Shown: positions 25,340 through 34,172 of the stretch, one piece after another | How the letters are laid out: each line of letters begins with the position of its first letter | Numbering within the stretch: position 1 is the stretch's first letter | DNA from: Pseudomonas graminis | GTDB lineage: Bacteria > Pseudomonadota > Gammaproteobacteria > Pseudomonadales > Pseudomonadaceae | NCBI RefSeq assembly: GCF_001705435.1 | Contig: NZ_MDEN01000069.1 | Span: 186,001-250,000 of the forward strand | Reading direction: 5' to 3' | Length of the DNA stretch: 64,000 nt | Program-made: the position numbers and the translations under genes | Notes under the pieces: model-generated | The model's input: the letters and a program-made list of their open reading frames with translations, nothing else | Database searches by the model: none | What the model was told of the DNA's origin: nothing

Positions 25340-25389
25340 CCACGATCCTGTCAGGGGCGTTGATCCCGTTGCAGCCTATAGAGCAGGGC

Positions 25390-26595
25390 TCACGCCAATG
25401 CACGAAGTGCCGCGACCAGCTGTTCAACGTCCTTTGCCGACGTGGTGAATCCCGGCGTGATGCGAATGCACGTCCCGCAGGCCGAGCCTTCCCGCGTTAC
25501 TGCAAAAATGCCGTGCTCATCGAGCAGGCGCTTGACCATGAGTTCCTGATCTGCGTGACGGATGAACCGAAATGACGTGATCCCGCAATACAGTCGCGGG
25601 TCGTCCGGCGTCAGCACCTCGATGCCTTCCATACTGCGCGCCTGAGTGACCCACAGGTCTCGCAGATACGCCAAACGTGCACCCTTGGCCGGGGCGCCCC
25701 CCATGGCGCGATGCTCGGCGAACACTTTGGGCAGGGTCATCAGGGCGGGGATGTTCGGCGTCCCGTAAGGCACGCGGCCGAGGATGTCGTCCGCACCGTA
25801 GCGCTCGTCTGCCATGTCGGGGTCGATGGCGCTCAGGCGTTCCTGCTTCACGTAAATAAAGCCCAGGCTCAGCGGCGCGCCTATCCATTTCTGCAGGTTG
25901 AAGCCGGCGAACGACACGCCAAGGTCAGCAAGCTCGAAATCCAGCAGGCCCAAGGCATGGGCGCCATCCAGAATGACTTCAATGCCGTGGGCTTTGGCCA
26001 GCTCGGCGATGGCCTTCACTGGCATCACCAGGCCGGTCCGGTGAGTGACGTAGGTCAGCGCCACCAGCTTGAGTCGTGGGTGAGCGGCAAACGCTTCGCG
26101 GTAGGTCTCCAGCAGCCCGTCATGGCTCGCGGGGTGCTGATGAGTGATCTCGATCACCTCAACGCCACGGTTTTTCGCCAGCCAGCGCATGCCGGTCTGG
26201 ACGCTGTTGTAATCCAGGTCGCTGATCAGCACCTGATCGCCTGCCACAAGGCCGTTGTAGTTGCGAATCAGCGCTTGCACCGACTCCGACGCGGAGCGGG
26301 TGAGGGCCACTTCGCGGGCCGGCACGTTCAGCAGATCGGCGAGGTCGGCGCGGATGATCTCGCTGTCTTCGGTATCGAACTTCTGCCGCACGTAGACCGA
26401 GTTGCTGCGATTGACGTACGCCAGGTTCTGCTCGTAATCCTTGAGTGCTGCGCGGGTCATGCGGCCGAAATAGCCGTATTCGAAATTCACCGGCCCCGGT
26501 TCGACGTCGTACTGCGCCGCGACCTGCTGCCAGAACGCTTCGTCCCGAGCCTGTTCATCCGCCCATTCCGTTATTGCGTATGCAGTGCTGTTCAT
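25390..26595 (-). CDS. PLP-dependent class V aminotransferase-like protein (cysteine desulfurase / isopenicillin-N epimerase group)
   Basis: A 401-residue fold-type I PLP enzyme. Visible are the phosphate-binding TRSASESVQALIRNY near residue 105, the pyridine-contacting Asp in VILDGAHALG near 200 and the Schiff-base Lys in NLQKWIG near 226. The closest group by look is the isopenicillin-N epimerase/cysteine-desulfurase-like class V set; the substrate cannot be told. A Cys-rich end (SACGTCIRITPGF) is present, but an assigned catalytic Cys is not proven. The ATG at 26595 is chosen over 26724, since the longer form reads through the DUF3820 gene. It lies 28 bases downstream of that gene, so the two probably form an operon. 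No signal peptide. Confidence 0.8.
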   Translation of the reverse strand: MNSTAYAITEWADEQARDEAFWQQVAAQYDVEPGPVNFEYGYFGRMTRAALKDYEQNLAYVNRSNSVYVRQKFDTEDSEIIRADLADLLNVPAREVALTRSASESVQALIRNYNGLVAGDQVLISDLDYNSVQTGMRWLAKNRGVEVIEITHQHPASHDGLLETYREAFAAHPRLKLVALTYVTHRTGLVMPVKAIAELAKAHGIEVILDGAHALGLLDFELADLGVSFAGFNLQKWIGAPLSLGFIYVKQERLSAIDPDMADERYGADDILGRVPYGTPNIPALMTLPKVFAEHRAMGGAPAKGARLAYLRDLWVTQARSMEGIEVLTPDDPRLYCGITSFRFIRHADQELMVKRLLDEHGIFAVTREGSACGTCIRITPGFTTSAKDVEQLVAALRALA

Positions 26596-26623
26596 CCGGC
26601 GGCTCGCTTTTATCAATGGATGT

Positions 26624-26887
26624 TTAGTTGAAGCGTATGGGTGTTTTCGACGGGCCCGGCCGCAGCGGTTCGCGAGGGCGGGTGCGCAGAGGATCCAGCA
26701 GCGCCGACAGGCCGTTGTGATCAATCTCGTGCATCAGTGCCAGCAGGCTGCCCAACTCGCCTGCCGGGAAACCCTTTCGAGCAAACCAGTTCAGGTAATC
26801 GCCCGGCAGGTCCGCCAGCAGTCTCCCCTGATACTTGCCGAACGGCATTTCGCGAGTCACCAACAGTTTGAGTTTTTCCGGGTTCAT
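26624..26887 (-). CDS. DUF3820 family small protein
   Basis: An 87-residue soluble protein with the DUF3820 pattern PFGKYQGRLLADLPGDYLNWF and then FPAGELGSLLALMHEI. This module also forms the C-terminal part of some exonuclease X-like proteins and has been annotated as a putative quorum-sensing-regulated factor in Pseudomonas; its activity is unknown. The ATG at 26887 begins the conserved region after nine residues. It is the first gene of a probable two-gene unit with the class V aminotransferase-like gene. The C-terminal tail (RTRPREPLRPGPSKTPIRFN) is basic and probably disordered. Confidence 0.8.
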   Translation of the reverse strand: MNPEKLKLLVTREMPFGKYQGRLLADLPGDYLNWFARKGFPAGELGSLLALMHEIDHNGLSALLDPLRTRPREPLRPGPSKTPIRFN

Positions 26888-27037
26888 CCAAAAGCCGCTT
26901 ATCCGTTCGAGTGAACTCAGACGATACGTGCATTCTGCAACTACGCAAACACACAGATCATGCAGAAAGCGCGGATGAACTGTCCCTTGATATTCATAAG
27001 CTATTGAAAAATAACACTATTTATTATCGGCAAAAGC

Positions 27038-27053
27038 TGGCACGCACAGTGCA
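27038..27053 (+). promoter_or_regulatory. Strong sigma-54 promoter upstream of the PA2169-like gene
   Basis: TGGCACGCACAGTGCA matches the RpoN consensus TGGCACG-N4-TTGCA at all but one base, with exactly ten bases between GG and GC. Transcription would start near 27064, leaving a leader of about 56 bases to the ATG at 27120 with an AAGGA site. No enhancer-binding protein gene is adjacent. Confidence 0.8.
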
Positions 27054-27119
27054 ATATTCCTTCTATCGAGTGTTTCGTTAACCAGACCTTTGATAAACCT
27101 GCCAAAAAGGAACCGCAAA

Positions 27120-27593
27120 ATGTCGGATATCAACAAAGAAGCCATCTCTATCCTGAATGACTTGATCGAGACCAGCATTGACGGTGAGAAAGGTTTTCAC
27201 ACTGCTGCTGAAGACGCCAAGAACCCGGAAATCAAGGCCTACCTGCTCTCCCGTTCTTCTGGCTGCAAGACGTCGGTTGCCGAGCTTCAAGCTGAAGTAC
27301 GTGCACTGGGCGGCGATCCAGAAGATTCCTCCAGCATCGCTGGCGGCGCACACCGCCTGTGGGTCAACCTGAAAAGCGCGTTGAGCGGCAAGAACGACGA
27401 AGCGGTCCTGAACGAAGTCGAAAGCGGTGAAGACCACGCGCTGAAGGCTTACAAAAAGGCTGCCCGGGAAGCTACCGAGAAGAACTTGCCAGTCAACGTC
27501 ACTACCCTGATCCAGCGTCAGCTGCAGGGCGTGCAAGCGAACCACGACAAGGTTAAAGCCCTGCGTGACACCGTTCGTGCTGCCAACAAGTAA
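27120..27593 (+). CDS. PA2169-like four-helix-bundle protein (DUF2383)
   Basis: A 157-residue, highly charged helical protein beginning MSDINKEAISILNDLIETSIDGEKGF. This is the DUF2383 / PA2169 family, a ferritin-like four-helix bundle of unproven function often linked to stress. It has acidic and His residues in helices (EVESGEDHALKAYKKAA), but metal binding is not shown. The ATG at 27120 has an AAGGA site; a TTG at 27090 would lie within the leader. It stands alone: a sigma-54 promoter upstream at 27038 and a terminator downstream at 27613. The codons are biased to those used by highly expressed genes. Sigma-54 control suggests a role tied to nitrogen, motility or envelope state; that is inference. 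Confidence 0.85.
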   Translation: MSDINKEAISILNDLIETSIDGEKGFHTAAEDAKNPEIKAYLLSRSSGCKTSVAELQAEVRALGGDPEDSSSIAGGAHRLWVNLKSALSGKNDEAVLNEVESGEDHALKAYKKAAREATEKNLPVNVTTLIQRQLQGVQANHDKVKALRDTVRAANK

Positions 27594-27612
27594 TTCGCGG
27601 TAACGTCGAAAA

Positions 27613-27637
27613 ACGCCAGCCAGTCTGGCGTTTTTTT
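27613..27637 (+). terminator. Rho-independent terminator shared by convergent genes
   Basis: ACGCCAG-CCAGT-CTGGCGT then six more T residues. It ends the PA2169-like gene and abuts the stop of the diguanylate cyclase gene on the other strand. Confidence 0.9.
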
Positions 27638-29165
27638 ATGCCTGCGATTCGGCAGAGGGCGCTACATAGGGTTCGAATTCCACGCGGTTCCTGCCTTGTT
27701 TCTTGGCCCGGTACAGGGCCCGGTCCGCGGCGTGAAACAGCGGCTCGGGCAGATCGTGGGTCGCCGGCAGGTGCGTGGCCACGCCGATGCTGACGGTGAT
27801 GGGCACTGTGTCCTCGGCGAAAGGCGGAAGTGCTTCTATCACCAGACGCAGCTTTTCCGCGATCACACAGGCACCTGCCTTGTCGGTTTCCGGGAGCACC
27901 ACCATGAACTCCTCACCGCCATAGCGCGCGGCGAGGTCACCCGGCCTGCGGATGCTGGCGGTCAGGGTCTGGGCAACGCTGCGTAATGCGACGTCGCCGC
28001 CATGATGCCCGTGTCGATCGTTGAAGGCCTTGAAGTGATCCACATCAATCATCAGGAGTGCCAACGGCCTTTCCGAACGCATGCCCCGCGCCCATTCCTG
28101 CTTGAGCACCTGATCCAGCCTGCGCCGGTTGGCCAGGCCGGTCAGCCCATCTGTGGACGCCAGCCCGGCCAGTTCACGCTCGGCGTTCTGGCGCAGGCGC
28201 AGTTGGCGGCCCAACAGCCAGGACAGCGAGAGGATCCCGAGGCACAGCAAACCGGTCGCGCTTGCCACCAGCAGCGCGTTGCGTTTCCACAGCGCGTAGA
28301 CGTCGTCCCGGGATTGAGCGACCACGACGATCAATGGCAAGTCACCCACCCGTGAGAAGGTGTAAAGCCGCTCAGCACCGTCGAGTTCGGATATCGCCGC
28401 AAAGCTGCCGTTGACCTCCCTCAGAATGCGTTTGAAGTTGGGCCGCATGCTGAAGTTCTGGCCGATGAAGGTCCGGTTGTTGTCGTCGGGTTGCCGGGCG
28501 AGCATCACGCCATCCGCGCTGAGCAGGTTGACGGTGCTGGTGGGACCGATGTCCAGCGTGCGAAACAGTTGATCGAAGTACGACAGGCGCATTGATGCAC
28601 TGGCAATGCCGACGAACTGGCCGTTGGCGGAGGGGAGACGGCGACTGAAACTGATGCACAGGTCCTTGAAGCCCCAGCGCGAAAGGAAGGGCCCGTCGAC
28701 CACCAGCGCCAGTGAGCCGCTGCCCCGGTGTTTTTGAAAGCCTGGCCGGTCTGAGAAGTTGTCCAGCCGAGGCGTCAGCGAGGTGGAGTCGGCGACGATG
28801 CGCCCGGTGTCATCCAGCAGCACCACATCGCCCTTGAAGGGCGCCGCCGTGGCCCGGTCGAAGAGCACCAGCTGACGCAATTCCGGAGAGATCGTCATGA
28901 CATCGGGCCGTCGCCAGGCCGCGATCAGGCCCAATAGGGAGGTGTCATACAGCTCGGCATTGCGCTGCACGTCAGCGTCGATCAACTGCACCACATTGTT
29001 TGCCGAGCGCACAGCGGCTTCGTTGGCCGTCCCCAGCTCCCGAAACAGCAACCAGGTCACGATGGCGAGTATGGCGGCCACCGCCACGGCGCTGCCCAGC
29101 ATCAGCATCTTCTCGGAACCGGATCTGATCCCTCGGGAGAATGGAGGCTTGGCTGTCAGTGGCAT
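27636..29165 (-). CDS. Membrane diguanylate cyclase with periplasmic Cache-type sensor
   Basis: A 509-residue protein that should make cyclic di-GMP. There is one transmembrane helix at about 20-42, a periplasmic double-Cache-like region (about 45-295), a second helix (about 297-318), then a GGDEF domain (about 335-495). The active site is RYGGEEFMVVLP, with an RxxD inhibitory site (RPGD) five residues before it, so both catalysis and product feedback look intact. The ligand is unknown. It follows ptsO on the same strand by 45 bases and could be read with the PTS-Ntr block, although this is not a gene I associate with that block. Its 3' end shares a terminator with the PA2169-like gene. Confidence 0.88.
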   Translation of the reverse strand: MPLTAKPPFSRGIRSGSEKMLMLGSAVAVAAILAIVTWLLFRELGTANEAAVRSANNVVQLIDADVQRNAELYDTSLLGLIAAWRRPDVMTISPELRQLVLFDRATAAPFKGDVVLLDDTGRIVADSTSLTPRLDNFSDRPGFQKHRGSGSLALVVDGPFLSRWGFKDLCISFSRRLPSANGQFVGIASASMRLSYFDQLFRTLDIGPTSTVNLLSADGVMLARQPDDNNRTFIGQNFSMRPNFKRILREVNGSFAAISELDGAERLYTFSRVGDLPLIVVVAQSRDDVYALWKRNALLVASATGLLCLGILSLSWLLGRQLRLRQNAERELAGLASTDGLTGLANRRRLDQVLKQEWARGMRSERPLALLMIDVDHFKAFNDRHGHHGGDVALRSVAQTLTASIRRPGDLAARYGGEEFMVVLPETDKAGACVIAEKLRLVIEALPPFAEDTVPITVSIGVATHLPATHDLPEPLFHAADRALYRAKKQGRNRVEFEPYVAPSAESQA

Positions 29166-29210
29166 CGATCATCTCTGACGGGGAAATGGAGGCGTCGTGC
29201 GGCGGTAGGC

Positions 29211-29483
29211 TTATTCGCCTTCGTCAAACTTGTTGTTGATCAGTTCCACCAGCCCCGCCAGCGCCGCATCGGCTTCTTCACCTTCGGTGGCCAGGTGGAT
29301 CAGGGTGCCCTTACCGGCAGCCAGCATCATGACGGCCATGATGCTTTTGCCATCGACCATGGTTTCCGGGGTGCGGCCGACCCTGATCTGACACGGGTAC
29401 TTGCCGGCAACACCCACGAACTTGGCGGCGGCCCGGGCGTGCAGACCCAGCTTGTTGATGATGGTGATTTCTAGAGCGGGCAT
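29211..29483 (-). CDS. ptsO: Nitrogen-PTS phosphocarrier NPr
   Basis: NPr is the HPr-like carrier of the nitrogen-related phosphotransferase chain (PtsP, PtsO, PtsN). The 90-residue protein has phosphorylatable His15 in GLHARAAA and the Ser region in DGKSIMAVMML near residue 46. It does not move sugars; it relays phosphate to EIIA-Ntr, which in pseudomonads affects carbon storage, alginate and potassium-related control. It lies 16 bases after rapZ in the rpoN-hpf-ptsN-rapZ-ptsO block. The start is the only ATG with the proper N-terminal strand (MPALEITIINKLGLHAR). Confidence 0.95.
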   Translation of the reverse strand: MPALEITIINKLGLHARAAAKFVGVAGKYPCQIRVGRTPETMVDGKSIMAVMMLAAGKGTLIHLATEGEEADAALAGLVELINNKFDEGE

Positions 29484-29499
29484 CGCGATGGAGGTCCTT

Positions 29500-30357
29500 T
29501 CAGCTTAGGTCGCGGTGGCGGACCTGAACATTCTTGAGCGATTGCTGCAGGACCTGACCCAGACGTTCGGTCAGGTAGACGGAGCGGTGGTGTCCGCCGG
29601 TGCAGCCAATGGCAATAGTGACGTAGGCGCGATTGCTGGCGGCAAAGCGCGGCAACCACTTATTGAGATACGAGAAGATGTCCTGGAACATTTCTTCGAC
29701 GTCGGGTTGTGCTGCGAGGTACTCGGCAACCGGCTTGTCGAGGCCCGACTGCTCGCGCAGTTCGGGTTTCCAGTACGGGTTGGGCAGGCAGCGCACGTCG
29801 AACACCAGGTCGGCGTCCACGGGCATGCCACGCTTGAAGCCGAAGGATTCGATGAGGAAGGCAGTGCCCGGTTCGGGTTTGTTCAGCAGGCGCAATTTGA
29901 GAATGTCGCGCAGCTGATAGAGATTCAGGTGCGTAGTGTCGACCGTCAGATCAGCCAGATCGATGATCGGGCCGAGCAGGGTCTTCTCGTCACGAATGGC
30001 TTCGGCCAGCGAGCGCGTTGCCGTGCTCAACGGATGACGGCGACGGGTCTCGGAAAAACGCTTGAGCAGGGTAGGTTCATCTGCATCGAGGAACAGCACG
30101 TCGCACTGGATGTGGCGGGCGCGTACCTCGGCGAGCATGCGTGGGAATCGGGTCAGGTGACTGGGCAGGTTGCGCGCGTCAATCGAGACCGCCAGTAAAG
30201 GCTCGGCCAGTTCGGTGTTGATCAGTGCGCGCTCGGCCAGCTCCGGGAGCAGGCCGGCGGGCAAATTGTCGACGCAGTAGAAACCGCTGTCTTCAAGGAC
30301 GTCGAGGGCCGTGCTCTTGCCGGAGCCGGAGCGGCCGCTGACGATGATCATGCGCAT
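29500..30357 (-). CDS. rapZ: RNase adapter / nucleotide-binding protein RapZ
   Basis: A 285-residue protein with Walker A GRSGSGKST at residues 8-16 and a C-terminal domain containing IAIGCTGGHHRSVYL. In E. coli RapZ binds small RNAs such as GlmZ and brings RNase E to them, tuning glucosamine-6-phosphate synthesis. Whether the Pseudomonas protein has the same RNA targets is not known from the sequence. It sits between ptsN (two bases away) and ptsO (16 bases), the standard arrangement. No signal peptide; the ATG at 30357 directly precedes the nucleotide motif. Confidence 0.94.
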   Translation of the reverse strand: MRMIIVSGRSGSGKSTALDVLEDSGFYCVDNLPAGLLPELAERALINTELAEPLLAVSIDARNLPSHLTRFPRMLAEVRARHIQCDVLFLDADEPTLLKRFSETRRRHPLSTATRSLAEAIRDEKTLLGPIIDLADLTVDTTHLNLYQLRDILKLRLLNKPEPGTAFLIESFGFKRGMPVDADLVFDVRCLPNPYWKPELREQSGLDKPVAEYLAAQPDVEEMFQDIFSYLNKWLPRFAASNRAYVTIAIGCTGGHHRSVYLTERLGQVLQQSLKNVQVRHRDLS

Positions 30358-30359
30358 GA

Positions 30360-30824
30360 TCAGTGACCGTTCTGGACGTCGAGCACGACGCTGTAAAGCT
30401 CTTCGTCGGTTTTGGCGGCGCGCAGGCGCTTACGCACATCGTCACGGTCGAGCATGCTGGCGATCTGGCGCAGCAGTTCCAGGTGAGCATCGGTGGCCGC
30501 TTCCGGGACCAGCAGCACAAACAGCAGGTCAACCGGCGCGCCGTCGATGGCGTCGAAATCGATGGGTTTCTCGAGATGCAGCACAGCGCTGACAGGCGTT
30601 GTACAGCCCTTCAGGCGGCAGTGGGGAATGGCGATGCCATTACCGAAACCGGTGGAGCCGAGTTTTTCACGGGCAATAAGGCTTTCAAACACCACCTGTT
30701 CATCAAGATCGGGCACTTGCTTGCCGATCATGCTGGCGATGTTTTGGAGTACGGCTTTTTTGCTGCCGCCTGGCACGTTCACGAGTGAACGGCCAGGGGT
30801 CAGAATATTTTCAAGTCGGATCAT
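30360..30824 (-). CDS. ptsN: Nitrogen-regulatory EIIA (PtsN)
   Basis: A 154-residue EIIA domain of the PTS-Ntr chain. The phospho-accepting His68 lies in GNGIAIPHCRL. It receives phosphate from NPr (ptsO in this cluster). Unphosphorylated PtsN regulates partners by protein contact, including effects on pyruvate dehydrogenase and sigma-54-linked promoters in P. putida. It is tightly packed: 12 bases after hpf and two bases before rapZ. The length and the surrounding fold (FGNGIA, LEKPIDFDAIDGAPVDL) are normal. Confidence 0.95.
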   Translation of the reverse strand: MIRLENILTPGRSLVNVPGGSKKAVLQNIASMIGKQVPDLDEQVVFESLIAREKLGSTGFGNGIAIPHCRLKGCTTPVSAVLHLEKPIDFDAIDGAPVDLLFVLLVPEAATDAHLELLRQIASMLDRDDVRKRLRAAKTDEELYSVVLDVQNGH

Positions 30825-30836
30825 GAGTGGGGAGTG

Positions 30837-31145
30837 TCAGCGAGCAGTCGCGCCTTGCAGCAGACTTTGCTGTTTTTCCTTATGTTTTTTGAGTTGGCGG
30901 TCAAGCTTGTCGGCAAGCAGGTCAATGGCTGCGTACATGTCGTCGTGTTCGGCGTTGGCAACCACTTCAGCGCCAGGAACGTGCAAGGTGGCTTCGATCT
31001 TCTGCTTGAGCTTCTCGACCTCCATCGTGACCTGCACATTCGTGATCTTGTCAAAGTGGCGTTCCAGTCGGGCGAGTTTCTCGCCGATGTAGGTACGCAG
31101 AGGTTCGGTCACTTCCAGCTGGTGTCCACTGATGTTGACTTGCAT
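30837..31145 (-). CDS. hpf: Short ribosome hibernation-promoting factor
   Basis: HPF binds the 30S subunit and promotes 100S ribosome dimers in stationary phase. The ATG at 31145 (MQVNISGHQLEVTE) gives 102 residues, the length of the short HPF form; an upstream in-frame start at 31172 adds nine residues of poor quality. The family features are a beta-alpha-beta fold with a Lys/Arg-rich surface (KLARLERHFDKI, KLDRQLKKHKEK). It lies between rpoN and ptsN, the usual place in gamma-proteobacteria, so it shares the operon's regulation. Confidence 0.93.
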   Translation of the reverse strand: MQVNISGHQLEVTEPLRTYIGEKLARLERHFDKITNVQVTMEVEKLKQKIEATLHVPGAEVVANAEHDDMYAAIDLLADKLDRQLKKHKEKQQSLLQGATAR

Positions 31146-31221
31146 ACAGCTTCTCCTTCGTTGCCAGTGCATTAAGAGGCAGGCGTAATGCCTGCCACTG
31201 GAACACTTTGACGTGTGACCT

Positions 31222-32715
31222 TTACATCAGTCGCTTGCGTTCGCTGGACGGCGAGATCCCAAGGGATTCACGGTACTTGGCGACTGTGCGACGGGCCACT
31301 TGAATGCCTTGTGCTTCCAGTAAACCAGCGATCTTGCTGTCACTCAACGGCTTTTTCTGATTTTCCGCAGCGACCAGTTTTTTGATGATCGCGCGAATCG
31401 CCGTGGACGAGCATTCGCCGCCTTCCGAGGTGCTGACGTGGCTGGAAAAGAAATATTTGAGTTCGTAGATCCCGCGTGGGGTGTGCATGAATTTCTGCGT
31501 GGTGACCCGGGAAATCGTCGATTCGTGCATGCCGACCGCCTCAGCGATGTCATGCAGAACCAGCGGCTTCATGGCCTCGTCGCCGTACTCAAGGAAGCCG
31601 CGCTGGTGTTCAACGATTTGCGTCGCCACCTTCATCAGCGTCTCGTTACGGCTTTGCAGGCTCTTGATGAACCAGCGCGCTTCCTGCAGCTGATTGCGCA
31701 TGAACGTATTGTCGGCGCTGGTATCGGCGCGACGCACGAACCCCGCGTACTGCGGATTGACCCGCAGGCGCGGCACGGATTCCTGGTTCAGCTCCACCAG
31801 CCAGCGCTCGTTGTCCTTGCGCACGATAACGTCAGGCACAACGTATTCGGCTTCACTGGACTCGATCTGCGAGCCGGGGCGCGGGTTGAGGCTCTGGACC
31901 AGTTCAATGACCTGCCGCAGGTCGTCTTCCTTGAGCTTCATGCGGCGCATCAGTTGCGCGTAGTCGCGGCTGCCCAACAGATCGATGTAGTCGCTGACCA
32001 GCTTCTGCGCTTCCGCCAGCCACCTGGTTTTGGCCGGCAACTGACGGAGCTGCAGCAGCAGGCATTCGCTCAGGTTGCGAGCGCCGATGCCCGCAGGCTC
32101 GAACTGCTGGATGCGGTGCAGAACGGCTTCGATTTCGTCCAGCTCGATATCGAGCTCAGGATCGAAAGCGTCGAGCAATTCTTCCAGTGTTTCGTCGAGG
32201 TAACCCTGGTTGTTGATGCAGTCGATCAGCGTCACCGCGATCAGGCGATCGGTGTCCGACATCGGCGCGAGGTTGAGCTGCCAGAGCAGGTGGCTTTGCA
32301 GGCTTTCGCCAACGGAGGTGCGGGTGGTGAAATCCCACTCGTCATCGTCATTGCTGGGCAGGCTGCTGGCGCTGGTCTGATAGACGTCTTCCCACGCGGT
32401 GTCGACAGGCAACTCGTTGGGGATGCGCTCGTTCCAGTCGCCCTCATCCAGATTGTCGACGGTAGGCGCCGATTCCTGGTAGGTGGGCTCCTGAACATCA
32501 GCGTTGGGCTTTTGCTCTACGTTATCCGCCAAGGGGTCGGCGTTGTCGAAATCGTCGCCTTCCTCCTGCCGTTCCAGCATCGGGTTCGACTCCAGCGCCT
32601 CCTGAATCTCCTGTTGGAGATCCAGCGTCGACAACTGAAGCAAGCGGATTGCCTGTTGCAGCTGAGGCGTCATCGTCAGCTGCTGGCCCATTCTCAAGAC
32701 TAGCGAAGGTTTCAT
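31222..32715 (-). CDS. rpoN: RNA polymerase sigma-54 factor RpoN
   Basis: Sigma-54 directs polymerase to -24/-12 promoters and needs an AAA+ activator such as GcsR. The ATG at 32715 gives 497 residues starting MKPSLVLRMGQQLTMTPQL, the Gln- and Leu-rich region I that contacts activators. An acidic region II (about 50-130) follows, then the core-binding region, the helix-turn-helix, and the RpoN box ARRTVAKYRE near the C-terminus, which reads the -24 element. All regions are complete. It follows lptB after 190 bases and precedes hpf. Two candidate sigma-54 promoters are also in the window (443-458, 27038-27053). Confidence 0.96.
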   Translation of the reverse strand: MKPSLVLRMGQQLTMTPQLQQAIRLLQLSTLDLQQEIQEALESNPMLERQEEGDDFDNADPLADNVEQKPNADVQEPTYQESAPTVDNLDEGDWNERIPNELPVDTAWEDVYQTSASSLPSNDDDEWDFTTRTSVGESLQSHLLWQLNLAPMSDTDRLIAVTLIDCINNQGYLDETLEELLDAFDPELDIELDEIEAVLHRIQQFEPAGIGARNLSECLLLQLRQLPAKTRWLAEAQKLVSDYIDLLGSRDYAQLMRRMKLKEDDLRQVIELVQSLNPRPGSQIESSEAEYVVPDVIVRKDNERWLVELNQESVPRLRVNPQYAGFVRRADTSADNTFMRNQLQEARWFIKSLQSRNETLMKVATQIVEHQRGFLEYGDEAMKPLVLHDIAEAVGMHESTISRVTTQKFMHTPRGIYELKYFFSSHVSTSEGGECSSTAIRAIIKKLVAAENQKKPLSDSKIAGLLEAQGIQVARRTVAKYRESLGISPSSERKRLM

Positions 32716-32904
32716 GGCAGGGCTTAACACCTTATTCGCCGGCGCACTGCGCGCCATTTACTACCAGGGCGCCGAGGGCGCCAACTTAAGCAAATTATAT
32801 GCCTGAAGCTGGAGGGTTTGCCTAGAGTGTGATGACAATTAAAAAACGAGGTCGGCGATAGCGCGCGTTGCGGCGTACCGCACAACCTCGTGTCATCACT
32901 GCGG

Positions 32905-33629
<725 letters not shown>

Positions 33630-33630
<1 letters not shown>

Positions 33631-34172
33631 TACTGGGCCTTCTGCTGGTCGGTTTTCTTTTTCGGCTGGATGACCATGTCGATGCGAGGGCGTGGTGCGG
33701 TGACCTTGGTGCCGTTGGCACGGCCGGCGTTCACGACCTGCTTGACGGTGTCATAGACGATTTTCTCGCCTTCGGACGTGTTGCCGTCGTTGACTACTTT
33801 GGCCTTGTCGATCAGCACGATGCGGTTCTGGGCCGCGAAGTACTGGATGGTGACGCCCCAAGCCTGAACGATCGGTTTGTCCACCGATGGCTTCTGCTCG
33901 TAATAGGCCAGGTTGCCCACGGACGTGAACACGTCCACGTCGCCTTGCGGTGTCCGGGTGATGGTCACGGTGTTGCCGGTGATCTTCATCGTGCCCTGGG
34001 TGATGATGACATTGCCTTTGTAAGTGGCGATGCCTTGCTTGTCGTCCAGTTGCGCGTCATCCGACTGGATGTGGATGGGTTGATCGCGATCCGTCGGCAG
34101 AGACCAGGCGCTCGCGCTTCCCAGTGCTGCGCCCAGGCCGAGCAAAAAAGGAAGGGTTTTAACGAGCCTCAT
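33630..34172 (-). CDS. lptA: LPS transport periplasmic protein
   Basis: LptA forms the periplasmic bridge that carries LPS from LptC to LptD. The 180-residue protein has a cleavable signal peptide of about 25 residues (ALGSASAWS) and the OstA-like beta-jellyroll repeat region (QPIHIQSDDAQLDDKQGIA, then YKGNVIITQGTMKI). The C-terminus is Lys/Gln-rich. It overlaps the end of lptC by 14 bases and precedes lptB by a one-base overlap, typical of the lptCAB unit. Confidence 0.95.

Noticed and set aside
25073..25363. Possible small gene in the eda-aminotransferase gap
   Set aside because: It spans two terminator hairpins, has no ribosome site and shows no protein-like composition.
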